Part shown: piece after piece, positions 48,801-61,500 of the stretch | How positions within the stretch are numbered: position 1 is the stretch's first letter | Layout of the letters: the number at the start of each line of letters is the position of its first letter | NCBI RefSeq assembly: GCF_001039355.2 | Contig: NW_019774458.1 | Span: 380,134 to 444,133, forward strand | Length of the DNA stretch: 64,000 bases | Reading direction: 5' to 3' | Source: Lingula anatina | Taxonomy: Eukaryota > Brachiopoda > Lingulata > Lingulida > Lingulidae | The notes under the pieces: model-generated | Told to the model about the DNA's origin: nothing | The model's database searches: none | Seen by the model: only the letters and a program-made list of their open reading frames with translations | Program-made: the position numbers and the translations under genes

Positions 48801-51800
48801 TTGGCATCCCAGGCAGCACTATTACAAACTGCCATTGTACCAGCCTCGTTCAGTGTCTTAGGGGGAACTGGCTCACCTGTGCGATTTATTTGTTTTATTT
48901 GTGAATGTGTGTGTCATCATGGTCATCTACAGTTATCTCTCAATACTGAATTTTTCTTTTTCAGTAACAGGGGTTAATAGTAAAAGATTAAGGGACAACA
49001 AAAAATGATTGTGATACCACATATATTCATGAAAATTTAGCCTGAATGCAATAAACAATCATAACTATCATTGTACTAGGAGTGTAATATAATATTTATG
49101 AATAGCTCAAATATTAAAATTGCATGGAGAATGTAAAACTAATTATAATACATCATTCTTCATTTTTCACTGTACAGTTAAGTAGGAAATATTACAGACA
49201 GTGGGTTGGAGTTAGTGCTTACCTGTGGGATTTTTTATAACTACACTGCTAGCACCATGTAAATCAGCATGAACATAGATGTCACCTGAAACAGATTTTA
49301 ACAGCTGATGATCTATAAAAAATTTAACTAAATTATATACACATTTCATGTCTATGTGTGCATTTATTTATGAGTGTCTTGGATGGGAAAATAATAAAAC
49401 TGATGCTTATTAAGCTAAATCACCTACCAGCTGTTAGATATCTCTTCACCAGCAATTCATTCTGTTGCTGATCACGACCACCTATCACCAAGTAGTTCTC
49501 TGAGCTGATGAAATACAAGAACTTCTCAAACCTGGAAACAAACAATTCAGACTTCAGATTTAGTAAAGCACTTAACTGTGATGGTGAATATGGGCATTAC
49601 CAGACAACCATAGGTTAAGGGCTAACTTTTCCTTTCTCCGAATTCAAATTGCAATAAAAATCCAACTCACCACGCTGTCTTGCGGGTCCTGTTTATACTG
49701 GCTAAAGTGGCCACCTCTTTTAAGGTCTGCTTGGTTTTTCTTTCAGCTGATTTTAAAGCCTATTGATAAAGAACAAAACAGAGATAGTTGGTTTATAAGA
49801 CAAAAATATATGGTGATGCTGAGCATTTGAGCATTAATAAAATAAATAATGCTAATACTGTCTTTGTAACTTCATTGTATGAACATTCTGTCCCACTGTT
49901 GCCAATTCAACTGATAGCGAAAAATGAAGAAATTCACTACACTGACCTTTGCAGATGCGTCTATTGTTTTTTGCTCTTTATGGGCAGCAAAACGCTTCAT
50001 ATCATAATATCTGAACAAAAAAATTGACAAGGTTGGTAATAAAAACAAGATTGGTAATAAAAACATGAGATATTAAGTTATGACAAAGATAAGGATTTTA
50101 CAAAATAAACGGGCTTTTATCTAAGGATGTAGTAATAATAATAATAATAATTAAATGCTAAAAATTTTCATTTAGCTCTCACTAAGTATAAAAGCAGTCT
50201 TGGTAACAGATAATCATAACAAAGTTTCAACAAATGATGTACAGATCGCTGTTCATCTGTTCTTCACTCACTTCCTAGCATTAGCATATGCAGTCAGCCC
50301 TAAATCTATGTCAACTTTGAGAGGTTTAAGATTCTCACTGCTCTCTTCATCTTCCTCCTCCTCATCACTGTCGGGTATTGCATATGGGTTGCTTGTATTG
50401 TGGAAAAATATGCCATACAGTTATACATCCAGTAAGACATTTTCAATATGTGCTGATTACAGTTTCATTAACAAATTGATGCAGAAAAGAATCTCTTACA
50501 GAGACTATTATAAAATATTATAAGCAAAAGAACTCTTGAAAAATTGACTCCATTTTTCTCCATTTTTAAGTATAGCTTATCCTTAAATCAAAACAAACTT
50601 CTTAAAAGAGTCCAGATCTTTAAAGAGGGTGCAAACCTAGCCAAACTGAATTTCTCTTACCTCAACAACATGGTAATATGGTTAGTATCCAGTTTGAGAG
50701 CTTTTATTGCTATGGCAACAGGATCTCCCTGAAGTTGTGCCTCCTTAACCAGGTCTTTGATCTCATCCCAGTCTATCTGGTTAGCCACTGCACTCTGGAC
50801 CACCAAGATGGCACGGTCCACCTGGGGCATCGGGAAATGATCAATTTTAAGAAAAACTGGACACAATACTTTATAATATATGTATACCAGACATTAAATA
50901 AAGTAGTGCATAGAAACAGATTCAATGAAGTGTAACGAAGATGCCAGATGAAAGAGTAGAAAAATCTCAATAGTTCAGCAATTTTCACTTCTTCACTCCA
51001 ACAAATATGATGTAAATTTAATGAACTGTGACTGCATGCAAATGCTATGTCTGATGAACACTTGCATATTTTAGAATATTGATATGTTTCATGTAAAATA
51101 CTACCTAAATATTATTAAATAATTTTTACTGTTACATAATCTTATGAGAAATATGATCTTTTCTTTACAATACACACACTACATAAAAACAATAAATTAC
51201 CAAATCTAAATTAATTTCAATAAGTTCGGCTTTCCTAATGTCCTGTTCCTGTTCTTTCTGCAGAGTCTCTAATCTCTTCTCATGGTCTTTCTTCACATTT
51301 TCCAATTTCTTGACCACTACTTTTTCCTGAAACATCACTGACGATTAATTTCATAGGAAACTATACTGCAACAATTCAAATTATTTCAGAATGTAAGGCA
51401 CAGGTACTTTCTCAAATGAAAAACATTGCACAATGTAGGCAATATTAAATAGAGAACTGTTAAACAGTATTTTGAATAAGGCATACCTTTTGAAGAACCT
51501 TCATGTCAAGTTTTTGACTTTCAATTTTTGAATAAAACTCATCCACAGCCTGAAATACAACCACAATACTAAATATAACTCATAATTAGCCAAATAGATT
51601 TTTCAAAAATGAAAAGTACAAAATTAAATAAAATTATTTTTCAAAAACTATCATTCTGAACTTTTGTAGAAACTGGCTTTTAAAGAGGGTTATGTTTATA
51701 GAAAGAATAATTTTGAATACTGACAAAGATATACCCTGTATGCATAATATAAACAAAGAACATCTGCTGAATTATAGGACTCCACTGTTTTACCTTGTTG

Positions 51801-54800
51801 AAGGAAGGCAGTTCCACAAAACTTTTGTTTTCATATTGCTTGAATAAATATGGGTGAAATTCATCATATCTAAAAGTAGAAGTACAACATATAGATGTAC
51901 ACATAATTGGGTAAGTAGTGAGTAAAAAATTCAGAAAGCCAGATAACCTGCAAAATTTTCGTCACATTGTCCTTGTTACATAGTCCTTTAACAGTATATA
52001 AGAAAGCTTTGCTCACGTCAATAGCTCAGCAAATTCACCTTCCTGTGGGTTCACCTTCTTATCTTTTTTCTGTGTTATAAAACCCTAGAATAATAATAAG
52101 ATGGTATTTACAAATGATAATATTCACACCTAATTGTTTAAAATATCAAACAGAATTTCATTTCAGCTCAAAATTTGATATGAAATGGACCTGTAGCTAT
52201 CTCAACAGATGTAATGCTAACACAGTTTCATACATACCCTACTAACACTGTCTTTCATCTGCTGAAAGAGTTTTTCAGCATCCTCAAGAGCAACCATGAG
52301 CTTTGGCAAATCTGAAGTTGAAATATACAGAAGCATTTATTTTAGATAGTTCCCATTGTTGCATGGTTTTGCACATCACTCAAGTTTTCAGAACTAAATT
52401 AAAAACACTACTCATGGATTAAATGGAATCTATCTATACTCTACTTTAATGGCCTTCAAGACACTTCAACTTGCATATACCACTTTGCTTCGTGAAGACA
52501 AGATATTTCTTTTTACTGCATTTTGAAAAACATATGGTCCTTTACCTTGTCCTATATCAAATCCTTTCCCAAGTTTGACGTTCTCAGCAAGCCCGGCAGA
52601 TGTCAGTGAGTGTTCAATCAGTGCAGGGCCATATACTGAAAGAGAAAAACAATACAATTACAAGAGGATCAGAGACCACTTCCTGGGTATGTACCACTGC
52701 ATGTAACTGAAACTGACAAAAATTTAGACACTATTTATGTATTTATTTACAACTTTTTTATTGTATTTCTTTTTCTGGTTTTAACCAAATCAAAAAGAAA
52801 AAGTACTTGAAAAAAAAGTAAAAAAATGTTTAAAATTTGAATACAGGTTTAAATTTTCCATCCATCTAACCTAATTTTGGATTCAGAATTTTTTTTACAG
52901 GATCTCCTTCTTGGCCACTTAAAAGCATCCCTCGTAATCTGAAAAAGAAAGAAAAAATAGTGATAATAACTTTACCAATTATAGGTAAATAATTCTACCA
53001 ATCATCGGTAAATATTTCATTCCTCGTCTTTCCTTATGCAATCTAGAAACTATGCAGTTTAAATAACAGAAATCAGCACCAGCCCATAAAACCATTACAT
53101 CTTATCCCACACTCTCTACTGGCCATGCTTATGATTGTTCTTCAATATAGACAAAGATATAAATTATGGGACCACAGGCACCTGAAGGCAAATATAGGAA
53201 AGCAAAGCCAAGAAAAAAGTCTGGAGAAGAACAGCAGAAAGGAAGAGGAACAAGATTGGGTGGCTGGGCTAGAGAATAGTGGAAGAAGTTGCCAGGGACA
53301 GGGCAAGGTGGAGAGATCTCAACCTCACCTAATGTTTTATAAAGACTCAAGATGATAGGTTCTATAAAAATTCAGCCCATTCTGGCTAAAATATCCCTGG
53401 CATACCTTTCTATGGTGAGAGGGGGGTCTGGCTGCCTGGCTGCCTCTATGGGGTAGGTCTCTCTCACAGCATACTTGACATCCTGACTGTCATCTGTCCG
53501 TGGTCTCAAGATGTTCAATATTGTGTATTCATAGTCTGTCAAGATGATGTTGCCCTGGAAGGGATTCACAGTGATGTCATGGTAGAATGGAGCCCTTGGG
53601 AATTTGAATTCTAAAGAATGAATAACCAATCAATAATCAATAGGAAATTATATTAATTAAATGACACCTGGAAACAAACTATAAATGGACCTACTCTGTC
53701 ATAGAGTTCTAGTATCACATGGTATGCAGCTTCTCCTGAACCAAACTGAAGATCTACAATCCTGTCAACTCCAAGCTGTGTCACACTCTCCAGTCTACGC
53801 GCTCTTAGATGCTTCCTCAGCTGAATTGTAAAAATAAAGAGAACAATTGAAACATAAAACGAAAGGCAGACAGAAGGACAAAATATAATTTGAAAACCAA
53901 AATCTCGAATAAACATTGGACTAATTTTCTTTTTATGTCACATTTAATCTTCAACCTTCATCCAAACCTCTTACCATAAATCAACTCATATTATTAAGCA
54001 AAACTTGATAAGTTTACCTTCATTGCAAACCCAGATGGACTCATGCTTTTTGGCCAGTCAAACTCTGTGCCATGCAGTCTAATACCAGACTCTAGGAGGA
54101 GAACAGCTTTTAGATCTGGTCTGAAATATAGAAATAATTAACATCGTAATGATCATACGACCCAATTTCAGATTATAAACAATAAAAAATGTATATCACT
54201 CTAAATATATTGTGAATTATAATTTTTGTAAATACATTATTTTGGACTACATATATTATTGAAGTAATAATGAAAAATGTAAAGTACTAAAAATAAAATG
54301 TTACCTCAATTTTAATCTAAAACAAATGCAGTAATTGAAAATACCTTTAAACTTTTTACTCACTTTGCAAGTTTGATGAGGTATGTTTTGTTATCAATAT
54401 CATAGATATTTACCACCCTCATTCCAAGAAACCTGAAGACAAGATAAAATAGAAATTAAATACAATGTTGAATATGTTATCACTGTAATGACATTCATTC
54501 TCTGAATCACAAAACCAGTATTTATAAAGCAACATGTAATGTGTGAAGGACCCTTTAAAGTGAGAAACAGAGATGAGGAACCACAGTTTTGATCCAAACA
54601 GACTAACAAGACAGTCTCAATGTAGATAAACTGGAGCCAGGGCAATAATCTGAGGGTTCAATAGTCAGAAGGTTCATTGATCCGATTGTTCATTATAGAA
54701 CCTTTGGACCAATGAACCCTTGATTAAAAAACTGATGAAAATGTTACCATTTTTCGGACCAAGAACCTTCGGGCCAATGAACCTTCAGACTATCGACATG

Positions 54801-55194
54801 CCCACGAATAAACCAAGGAGGTCGAACTTTCTTGGAACTCCTTGGATAAAAAATGCTGTATCAGCTGGAGACGTCATATTTTGAAATAATTTAAAAGAAA
54901 AATAAACCTGTCAAAAATAAGGGGTGGGGAGACCTCTAAACTGAATCATGTTAACTCGTCGTTAATCGGCGCCTTAGAATGACATCCTAAGATATTAAAC
55001 ATGTCCCTCGTCAAACATTATGATCGGTCATTTTTTTTTCAAACGACTACGTCATGTTGTGCAACTCGACCATTAAAATAATTAATGGGAATCAGATGTT
55101 GGTCGTTTGTTTGCATTATCATGGTCAAACCTCACCTTTCATTAATTTCAAAAACAACAGCTGCAATATCTATCGTGCTGAACCTGGTCTTCAT
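37518..55194 (-). CDS. NEMF: NEMF (Rqc2/Tae2 family) ribosome quality control factor (gene span)
   Basis: NEMF binds the stalled 60S subunit carrying peptidyl-tRNA, recruits the E3 ligase Listerin, and in its family directs C-terminal tailing of stalled chains. I assembled 34 exons totalling 3312 nt, giving 1103 residues; human NEMF has 1076. Exon 1 is 55194-55136 ([20 protein letters not shown]) and the stop is at 37520-37518. The order is NFACT-N, coiled coils, NFACT-R ([45 protein letters not shown]-type sequence), acidic/Lys-rich linkers and NFACT-C (ending [18 protein letters not shown]). Residues needed for tailing in the family are kept: Asp9 and the Asp96-Arg97 pair (GVDRIVD). The middle and 3' exons occur in two or three copies across sequence junctions, so the span is inflated. 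Confidence 0.95.
39097..39129. repeat. (GT)n microsatellite
   Basis: GT run in a NEMF intron, preceded by a CT-rich tract. Confidence 0.9.
40680..40730 (-). pseudogene. Relic duplicate of a NEMF exon with dead splice donor
   Basis: The sequence from about 40651 to 40727 closely matches the exon at 42227-42292 and its flank (the one encoding [13 protein letters not shown]). It lies in a different intron, between the exons at 40447-40496 and 40878-41040. The donor CAG|GTACAT of the real exon reads CAG|ATACAT here, so it can no longer splice, and the homology fades toward its other end. The same relic is present in the allelic copy at about 43557-43621, so it predates the divergence of the two alleles. 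Confidence 0.75.
42900..42984. other. Junction with ambiguous base and unmatched sequence
   Basis: The 'n' at 42900 interrupts a NEMF coding exon. A T-tract and a short segment (for example 'aacggacgaaaatcggtg', 'gcgcgcaggatgtcat') follow, which I cannot match to either neighbouring NEMF copy. At about 42985 the sequence resumes as a copy of 40090 onward. This is best read as low-quality contig-end sequence. Confidence 0.7.
42985..45775. repeat. Direct repeat of 40090-42893 (NEMF copy B)
   Basis: The two blocks align over about 2.8 kb including introns, with scattered substitutions and small indels. Exon lengths are identical wherever both copies are complete. One amino-acid difference is visible in the Gln-rich exon (DPQATQ versus DPQSTQ). 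Spacing and divergence suit two alleles. Confidence 0.9.
43037..46865 (-). CDS. NEMF: NEMF middle portion, copy B
   Basis: Exons: 43037-43090, 43348-43397, 43779-43941, 44173-44250, 44406-44477, 44698-44794, 44933-44976, 45116-45181, 45315-45354, 45685-46121, 46464-46522 and a partial exon 46706-46865 cut by the N gap. The large exon 45685-46121 encodes [13 protein letters not shown] followed by a very acidic, Ser-rich, probably disordered stretch, then [13 protein letters not shown]. Exon 46464-46522 encodes [20 protein letters not shown] of NFACT-R. This copy overlaps copy A on one side and copy C on the other. Confidence 0.92.
46866..47311. other. Assembly gap (446 N)
   Basis: A run of undetermined bases. 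The sequences on either side are the two ends of the same ~1.55-kb segment: 45311-46865 is repeated at 47312-48865. The flanking contigs overlap, so the gap is probably artificial. Confidence 0.97.
47312..48865. repeat. Direct repeat of 45311-46865 (start of NEMF copy C)
   Basis: Nearly identical to 45311-46865. By eye I saw a one-base indel in an A-run and a few substitutions (for example ctcctgtggg versus ctcccgtggg). It is much more similar than copies A and B are to each other, consistent with the same haplotype sequenced at two contig ends. Confidence 0.92.
47316..55194 (-). CDS. NEMF: NEMF 5' portion, copy C (NFACT-N, coiled coils, NFACT-R)
   Basis: Minus-strand exons from the start codon down: 55136-55194, 54364-54432, 54018-54120, 53695-53820, 53406-53554, 52871-52938, 52546-52635, 52238-52311, 52017-52084, 51794-51869, 51487-51549, 51201-51326, 50661-50821, 50272-50391, 49947-50010, 49671-49759, 49428-49531, 49223-49285, 48706-48876, 48464-48522, 47686-48122 and 47316-47355. 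They encode NFACT-N ([40 protein letters not shown]), then [17 protein letters not shown], a long coiled coil, [20 protein letters not shown], an acidic patch, [20 protein letters not shown] and NFACT-R. Exons from 48876 upward are single copy. Confidence 0.94.
54641..54803. mobile_element. Foldback / MITE-like element in NEMF intron 1
   Basis: Two 32-bp arms, 54660-54691 and 54763-54794, are inverted repeats of each other with a handful of mismatches (AATAGTCAGAAGGTTCATTG against GATAGTCTGAAGGTTCATTG). Further GAACCTTyGGaCCAATGAAC units lie between them. There is no coding capacity. Confidence 0.65.
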
Positions 55195-55543
55195 CTTGGT
55201 ATGCTATATGACAAAAATTTAACTAGTAAAAAACATCACATGCATGTACTACGAACCCTACAGCAAGATCATGCTGTGGAGAAGTGCAGACGTAAATTGT
55301 CTTAATCAAGACGCTACTTCAAGGTTCCTTCGAGGTTCTGTTAAACAGGTATTTACGACATATATCTTATTTATTTTTGTGCTTCAATTTTCTGCTTTGA
55401 ATTTTTATTTGAGTTATATATATTATTTGATCATTATAATACTGCTTGAAGTGCGCTAGAATGTAGCTTATCATGGAAATAATTTTGGTAAACAGACGTG
55501 ACTGCTCCTAAACACCGAAAGCGTGTGGTGAAGGTCAGAGAAA
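55195..55543. promoter_or_regulatory. Divergent promoter region NEMF / HEAT-repeat gene
   Basis: Only 349 bp separate the start codons of two divergently transcribed, apparently housekeeping-type genes, so both promoters and 5' UTRs must lie here or extend into adjacent introns. I see no clear TATA box. Shared bidirectional control is inferred from spacing alone. Confidence 0.5.
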
Positions 55544-58500
55544 ATGACGGAAGCAATTTTAACAAAACTACACAGTTCTAAGAAATTAGAACGCGATAGG
55601 GGGCTTAATGAACTAAAAGAACACCTAAAATCTACAGATGAAGCTGGAATTTCTGCTTTAAAGGAAACTTTCACAGGATATTTGAAAGATGAATCTAGCA
55701 CATGGGAGATAAAGCATGCAGGTTTGATGGGTTCTTCTGTGTTATTGTCTCTGTGTGACTGTGGGGAAGATTACGGTACAACCATGCAAGAAGAAGCGCT
55801 GAGGCTTTTAGAAGATGAGGAGTTTCGAGTGAGATTAGCTGCAGGTTAATATTTCCTACTCGTATAATCACTAGGCTTTTGGTTTTTAATTGACTTTGGA
55901 AATGAAAACAATTAATTTAGCTTGAGTATCTGACGAATTCTGTCTGTGCTACAAACACGATTTTGTCTGACTTAAATTGGTAACCTGATTTTATTTTAGC
56001 AGTTTTCCATTTTAATTGGCCCCCAGAACCCTAACCATTTCTTTCTTTTTTCTAGTGTGAATTTAAGAGACCATTCCCAGAGACTATCGTACTAACTTTG
56101 GATCGAACTATCTCCAAGGGGATTCTTGTTTAATTGCAATTAACTTAAACAATTAGATGTCTAGCTGTCACATCTACTGAAGCTGATAGGGGGTAATTAA
56201 CTATCATTTAGCAGCTATAGTAGGCGTCCCAGACATCTTAGCCACTTAAGCTGAAAGCAATTTAGCGTGAAACCTTGTGGATATAGACCAATCCTGTTAG
56301 ATCGATCTAGGGATGGGAACCCAGTCTCAGTGTTTTTTATCATTTTGTTCCAAAATGATTTTCATAGATTGATCTCGTATATAAAGGGTGCCAATATCAT
56401 CATTTCAACTAGAAGGGCAAAATCAGCTTATACCAGTAAATAAAGAAAGACCTTTTACGTATGGAAATGTTATTTTGTTGTTCTTTCACAAAATTCATTT
56501 CTGTAACCAGGTGAAGTAATGGGAGCTCTTTGCCGTCGCTTTGGTCCAGTTATCTATGCTAACACCAAACAAACCACACTGCAAGGTATTAGAGATAACC
56601 TGGAAAGACAGCCACATGGATTTGGAAGTGAGAAAGAGAAAGAAGAGGCAGACAGGCTGATGCAGAAATTGTACAACTCTTGTACTTCTTCCTCAGATTC
56701 TGACTCAGATGATGACCATGGTGGGGGTGGTTTTAAGTTAGAAAGGGTATGTGATTATCTTTTTTAAATGAATTTTATGTGATTCATAAGAGATTAAAAA
56801 TAAAAAAACTTTACCTCAGGTGAGGAAAACAGCTAACATTAGTAGCTTAAAACAATTGACAGTTATTTATTTGCTGAAATGACCATATGCAAATCTAAAT
56901 TATTAATTATGATGCGATATAGATAAATAAAGTTTTAATATCTGACATTTTATTATCAGCAAAACAGCACTGATTCTGCACAGATATTCCATGACACAGC
57001 AGGATGGAAATCCCTAGAAACATGGATGAAGTAAGTTTGTTTTCTGTTATAAAAAACACAAATACAAGAGATGATTTTAGTCTAAAATAATAGGTTTCCC
57101 TCCTCATAACAATTTTTTCATCAAAAAATATTATTTTCAGCTCCTTTTTTTCTATCAGTTTACCTAATGTGTGTTAAAATGAGATCCAAACAATATTTAG
57201 ATTTCACAATCATTTGGAATGTTTTTTAAGATGAGTGAGTTTTATTTTGGGGGTAAAGGCGGTTACAGGGTTAAAAATCTGGAAGTAAGGTTTCATTGTG
57301 GAGTTTTGTTTCATGTGATAAACAATATTTTGTTCCATGCCCTAAACAATATTAAATATTAAACTATCTAGATTTTATAGACATTTGATACGTATGTCAA
57401 CAGTTTTAAAAAAGAAGCTTACCTGTTTTATTTTGATACAGGTGTTTGCAGTGCATGTTAGAGAACTGTGGCTACAGCTTCAACCCTTACATTGACCAAG
57501 AACTACTGGACCTTGTTTTTGACACTCTCAACCACACCAATAGATTTGTCAGGGAGACGGGGTACTATGTGTGCGGTACCCTAGTCAGCTGTGGACTAGA
57601 TGATACTGGTAGGTATATTAAGGTAAATTAGATAGTGTATTGAAAGCAATGCTTTGGCACACTTTCCATTCAAAAAATATCAGAGGCTATAAAACCTTGT
57701 ATTTTCATTTTTTTTACAAGCATTTACTTTTATTCATTTGAGATGTTTCAATTTCAATGAGACACCTTCTGCAGTTTATTGCACTCCTTAATGTTTTTGA
57801 AAAGAGAAAAAGGTAAGGCCTTTTAATTTACGAAAACAGACTAATGTATATAAACACAATATCAGAGGCTTATATTAAAAAAAATTAATTTATAGCCCCA
57901 GCTGGTACAGAATTGACCAATGAAAATGCAATTTATCGTCATGGTCAGCAATTTGCTGAATACCTTGGAAAAGGCTTAGCAGATAATTGGAGTCAGGTAT
58001 GTAATTTTAACTTGGCTTATTTAGTTTAGAAACAGTAATTTATTATGGCAATTGTTTCAGTGAGACTTTCTACTAAGCATTTCACTATCTTGCATTTGTT
58101 TTGCATTTTTGTCCTCCTAGTTAGAGCCTACTATAACAGCTAAAGCCTCATTCCCTGATTAAGATGTTTTGTGAGGCATTAAAATTTTGGAGAGGTTCAT
58201 GATTTAATACTTTGTCTTTATGCTTTAAGACAATTTGAAAATGCTTTTTATCATCACTTAACTCTGGATTATTCAGGTCAGACTTGCAGCATCTGTGGCA
58301 ACACGGAAATTTCTGGAAAGTATCCACTCTGAGAAGGCCAGAGAACCATTTTACCCAATTCTAATTCCTAGAATGTGTCTCAACAGGTAGATTGATAATG
58401 CACTGTTCAGGGTTTGATGTTTGACATGTAAAGTAAGACAATGGTTAGTGCACTGCATGTCACTGAGTAAGGTTCTTACATATACTAATTAACATTACTT

Positions 58501-61500
58501 TATTGGAGTCATTCAAAGTAGTGGTTGTTGAATATATGTTTCAAGGAATAAATGGACAATCATGTTCATATGTGTTTATTCTTTAGATACTATGTTGCTG
58601 AGGGAGTTCGGATATACAACCAGGAAACCTGGAAACGAGTCACTGCAGGAGAAGGCAAACATTTAGTAGAAAGATGTATCAAAGAAACAGTATGTACATC
58701 GTTACACATGGTCATAATTTTAGCAATAAAAACTAATAATAATAATAAAATTCTTATAGGGTGCCTTACATTCTATCTCAAGGCGCCTTACAATAATGGC
58801 TAATATACTAAATCATGAAAATGACTACAATATTTTAATCTAAAACATTTGTTGGAAACCATTTAAAATTTACACTACTAAAAATCAATCCTGTTAAAAT
58901 ACATATACATATTAAAAAAATCTAAGAGATATAGACAGAATTAAAAATGTGGGTCTTTAAAAGAAATTAAAAATTGTCAAAGTCTTCTGTTTTTCTAATA
59001 AAATTTGGTAGGGCATTCCACACTTTTGGGGCGTAGATTATAAAAGCACAATCTTCATAACTTTTAAGGCACCCCTTCTCTAAAACAGAATGTTCTAAAA
59101 TAAGATCATTCTCAGTATTAAAACATGCGGACCGCTGTGTTAGCTAAAACAGATAAGATCGGATATATATATAATGGTCCTTGTGAATGGATCGCCTTAA
59201 AAATAATACAAAGTACTTTAAAATCAATCCTCTGCTTCACAGGCAGCCAGTGTAATTCCAGTCTAATTCATGGTGTGGTTCTAAATGATATTTCTCTGTT
59301 TTTAATCTTCAAAAGGCTGGTTTCATTATATTTCATCAAACCACATTGTTTTTACCCAAAAGTAGGTCTAATCTGTTTTTCATCTCTTTGTCTTTTTTGC
59401 CTAGGTTGATTTCTACATAACGGAGACAGAGGCAGATAACCATGCAGTAAGAGAAGCTGCCTGCGCTTGCATTGCTGAACTAGGACATAAGGTACACTGC
59501 ATGCATTACACTGGAAAGAAAATTGTCAGTTGTTATAATTAATAGATGAGTTAAACTCATCAACACATCCTAGTTTTGTTCACTTTTGGACTGCAGTTGA
59601 CTCTGCTAGTTGCAATGAACAATTGTTAGTGTTTTTTGTTAGATGAATCAAAGTGACAATCTTTACTGCAGATTGACAAAGATGTAGTGCGTCCCCATGT
59701 CTCCAGACTTCTAGATGCATTGTTGGTATGTTTTGCAGACCAAAGTTGGCCTGTTAGGGATGGTATGTATGGGTTACTTGTGTACTGATTTTACTGATTC
59801 AGAAAACAAATAAAAATGTGTTACTTTGTTACATTCAGTATATCTATTTCTGGCAAAATGTACCAAATAAGATCGATTTGAAAGGTGGTCTTTTTTAAAT
59901 AATCTAAAAATGTAAAAGAAGTTAATATTTTTTGTTCAGGTTTGTCATTTTCTTTTCTGAGACAAAGTTCCTATGGTGTGAACATATTCATCACTTTCCC
60001 TTTCCTTTTTCCCCCAGCTGCCTGTATTGCATGTGGCAACTTTGTTCTGTGTTTCCCAGAAGAGTCAAGGTAAGTGCTCAATTCTGTAACACGTGATCTC
60101 AAATTAATAGCTGTACTAAATATCTTATGAGCTTGAATGGGATAAAGACCATGATTTTAATGTTGTGCACATTACACATTTTGCCTCTTTTGATGATCTG
60201 AAAGTTATTATGGATTGACGGAGATAGGTCAGATTTTTATCTTAAAATGTGCTTTGGTAATTTCAGAGACAGCATACCAGCACTTTATCCTTTGTTTTAT
60301 GAAAATCTTCAAGACAACATACCTTCAGTAAGGCAGGGGGCAGCCATTGCTCTAGGGAATGTGGTGAAGGCATATGGTAAGTTTTCAAAATAACTGCTCT
60401 GCTTTGATGGTGTACATCCTGTCACTTGACTGAATCCACTTTGAAAGTTTGTGGAACAGCCATCATATTATCAACTCCACTCTTACACAATTCCCACTGG
60501 TAAATTCTTTCTTCTCCCACAGGTGCTGAAGCTGCCGCGATAGTGATTGACAAGATCAAAGAGGGCCTCCAGGGGGTTGAGAAACAAACCGAAAACGCAG
60601 AGAGATATGGTGGACTGGACAAGTCTCCAGCCACATTTGGTGTGGTCAAAAAAGCAAGGGACAATGATATGGACCTTCATACTAACCAAACAGTGAGAAT
60701 TGAGTGCATTTTATTCATCTGTTGTAATAATAGCTTAATAATTGCAATTGCATGGACATTTATTAAAATTTCGAATGAATTTCTCAATTTGGTTGAATTA
60801 AACTTCATTTAAATTACATTTATAAATAATTTTAATGAGCATTTAGTTAAACACAGTAACAATAACAAAATTTAACTTTTCAAAGTTATCTATAAATGTG
60901 AATTGATTTCCTTTAGATGTACTCATGTGGCTCACTGGCCCCTAAGATGGGGCGTGGTAAGAGGGGCGGGGGCTGCATGGACCACCAGTTTAAGAGGCCC
61001 TCAGAACCCTGGGAGCTAGGCGAGGGCTGTGTACACTTGATGGCAGAGATGAGCCACATAACTCAATATCAGAAAGATGTCTGTAATCTCCTCCCTGTGC
61101 TGGCTAAGGCCATGTCACATCAACACTACACACAACATGTGGTCTTCACGGAAACTGTGTGTAAACAGGTGATAATTGCTTAAGGTGTTTGTAGATCTTG
61201 CATGGTAACATGGCCTATAAACTGATTATCAGATTCTGCACATGGGTTAAGGATGTAAACAAGTATGTTGATACCAGAAAACAAGTTTGTAGCATATTTT
61301 TCAGTTGGATAAGTTTTCTGATGCTGTAATTTAAATTTGGATTTCCAAGTTTTTTAATTGCACCTTTCAGTTACCAAGAATAGCGACAGGAGTTGGAAAA
61401 AGACCATTTAAAATGTACTTGGAATACTTCTTGGACTACATATTTTATGGTTTGGTATGTTTATATTATATAACATAGCATACTGATCACTTAACTAGAC

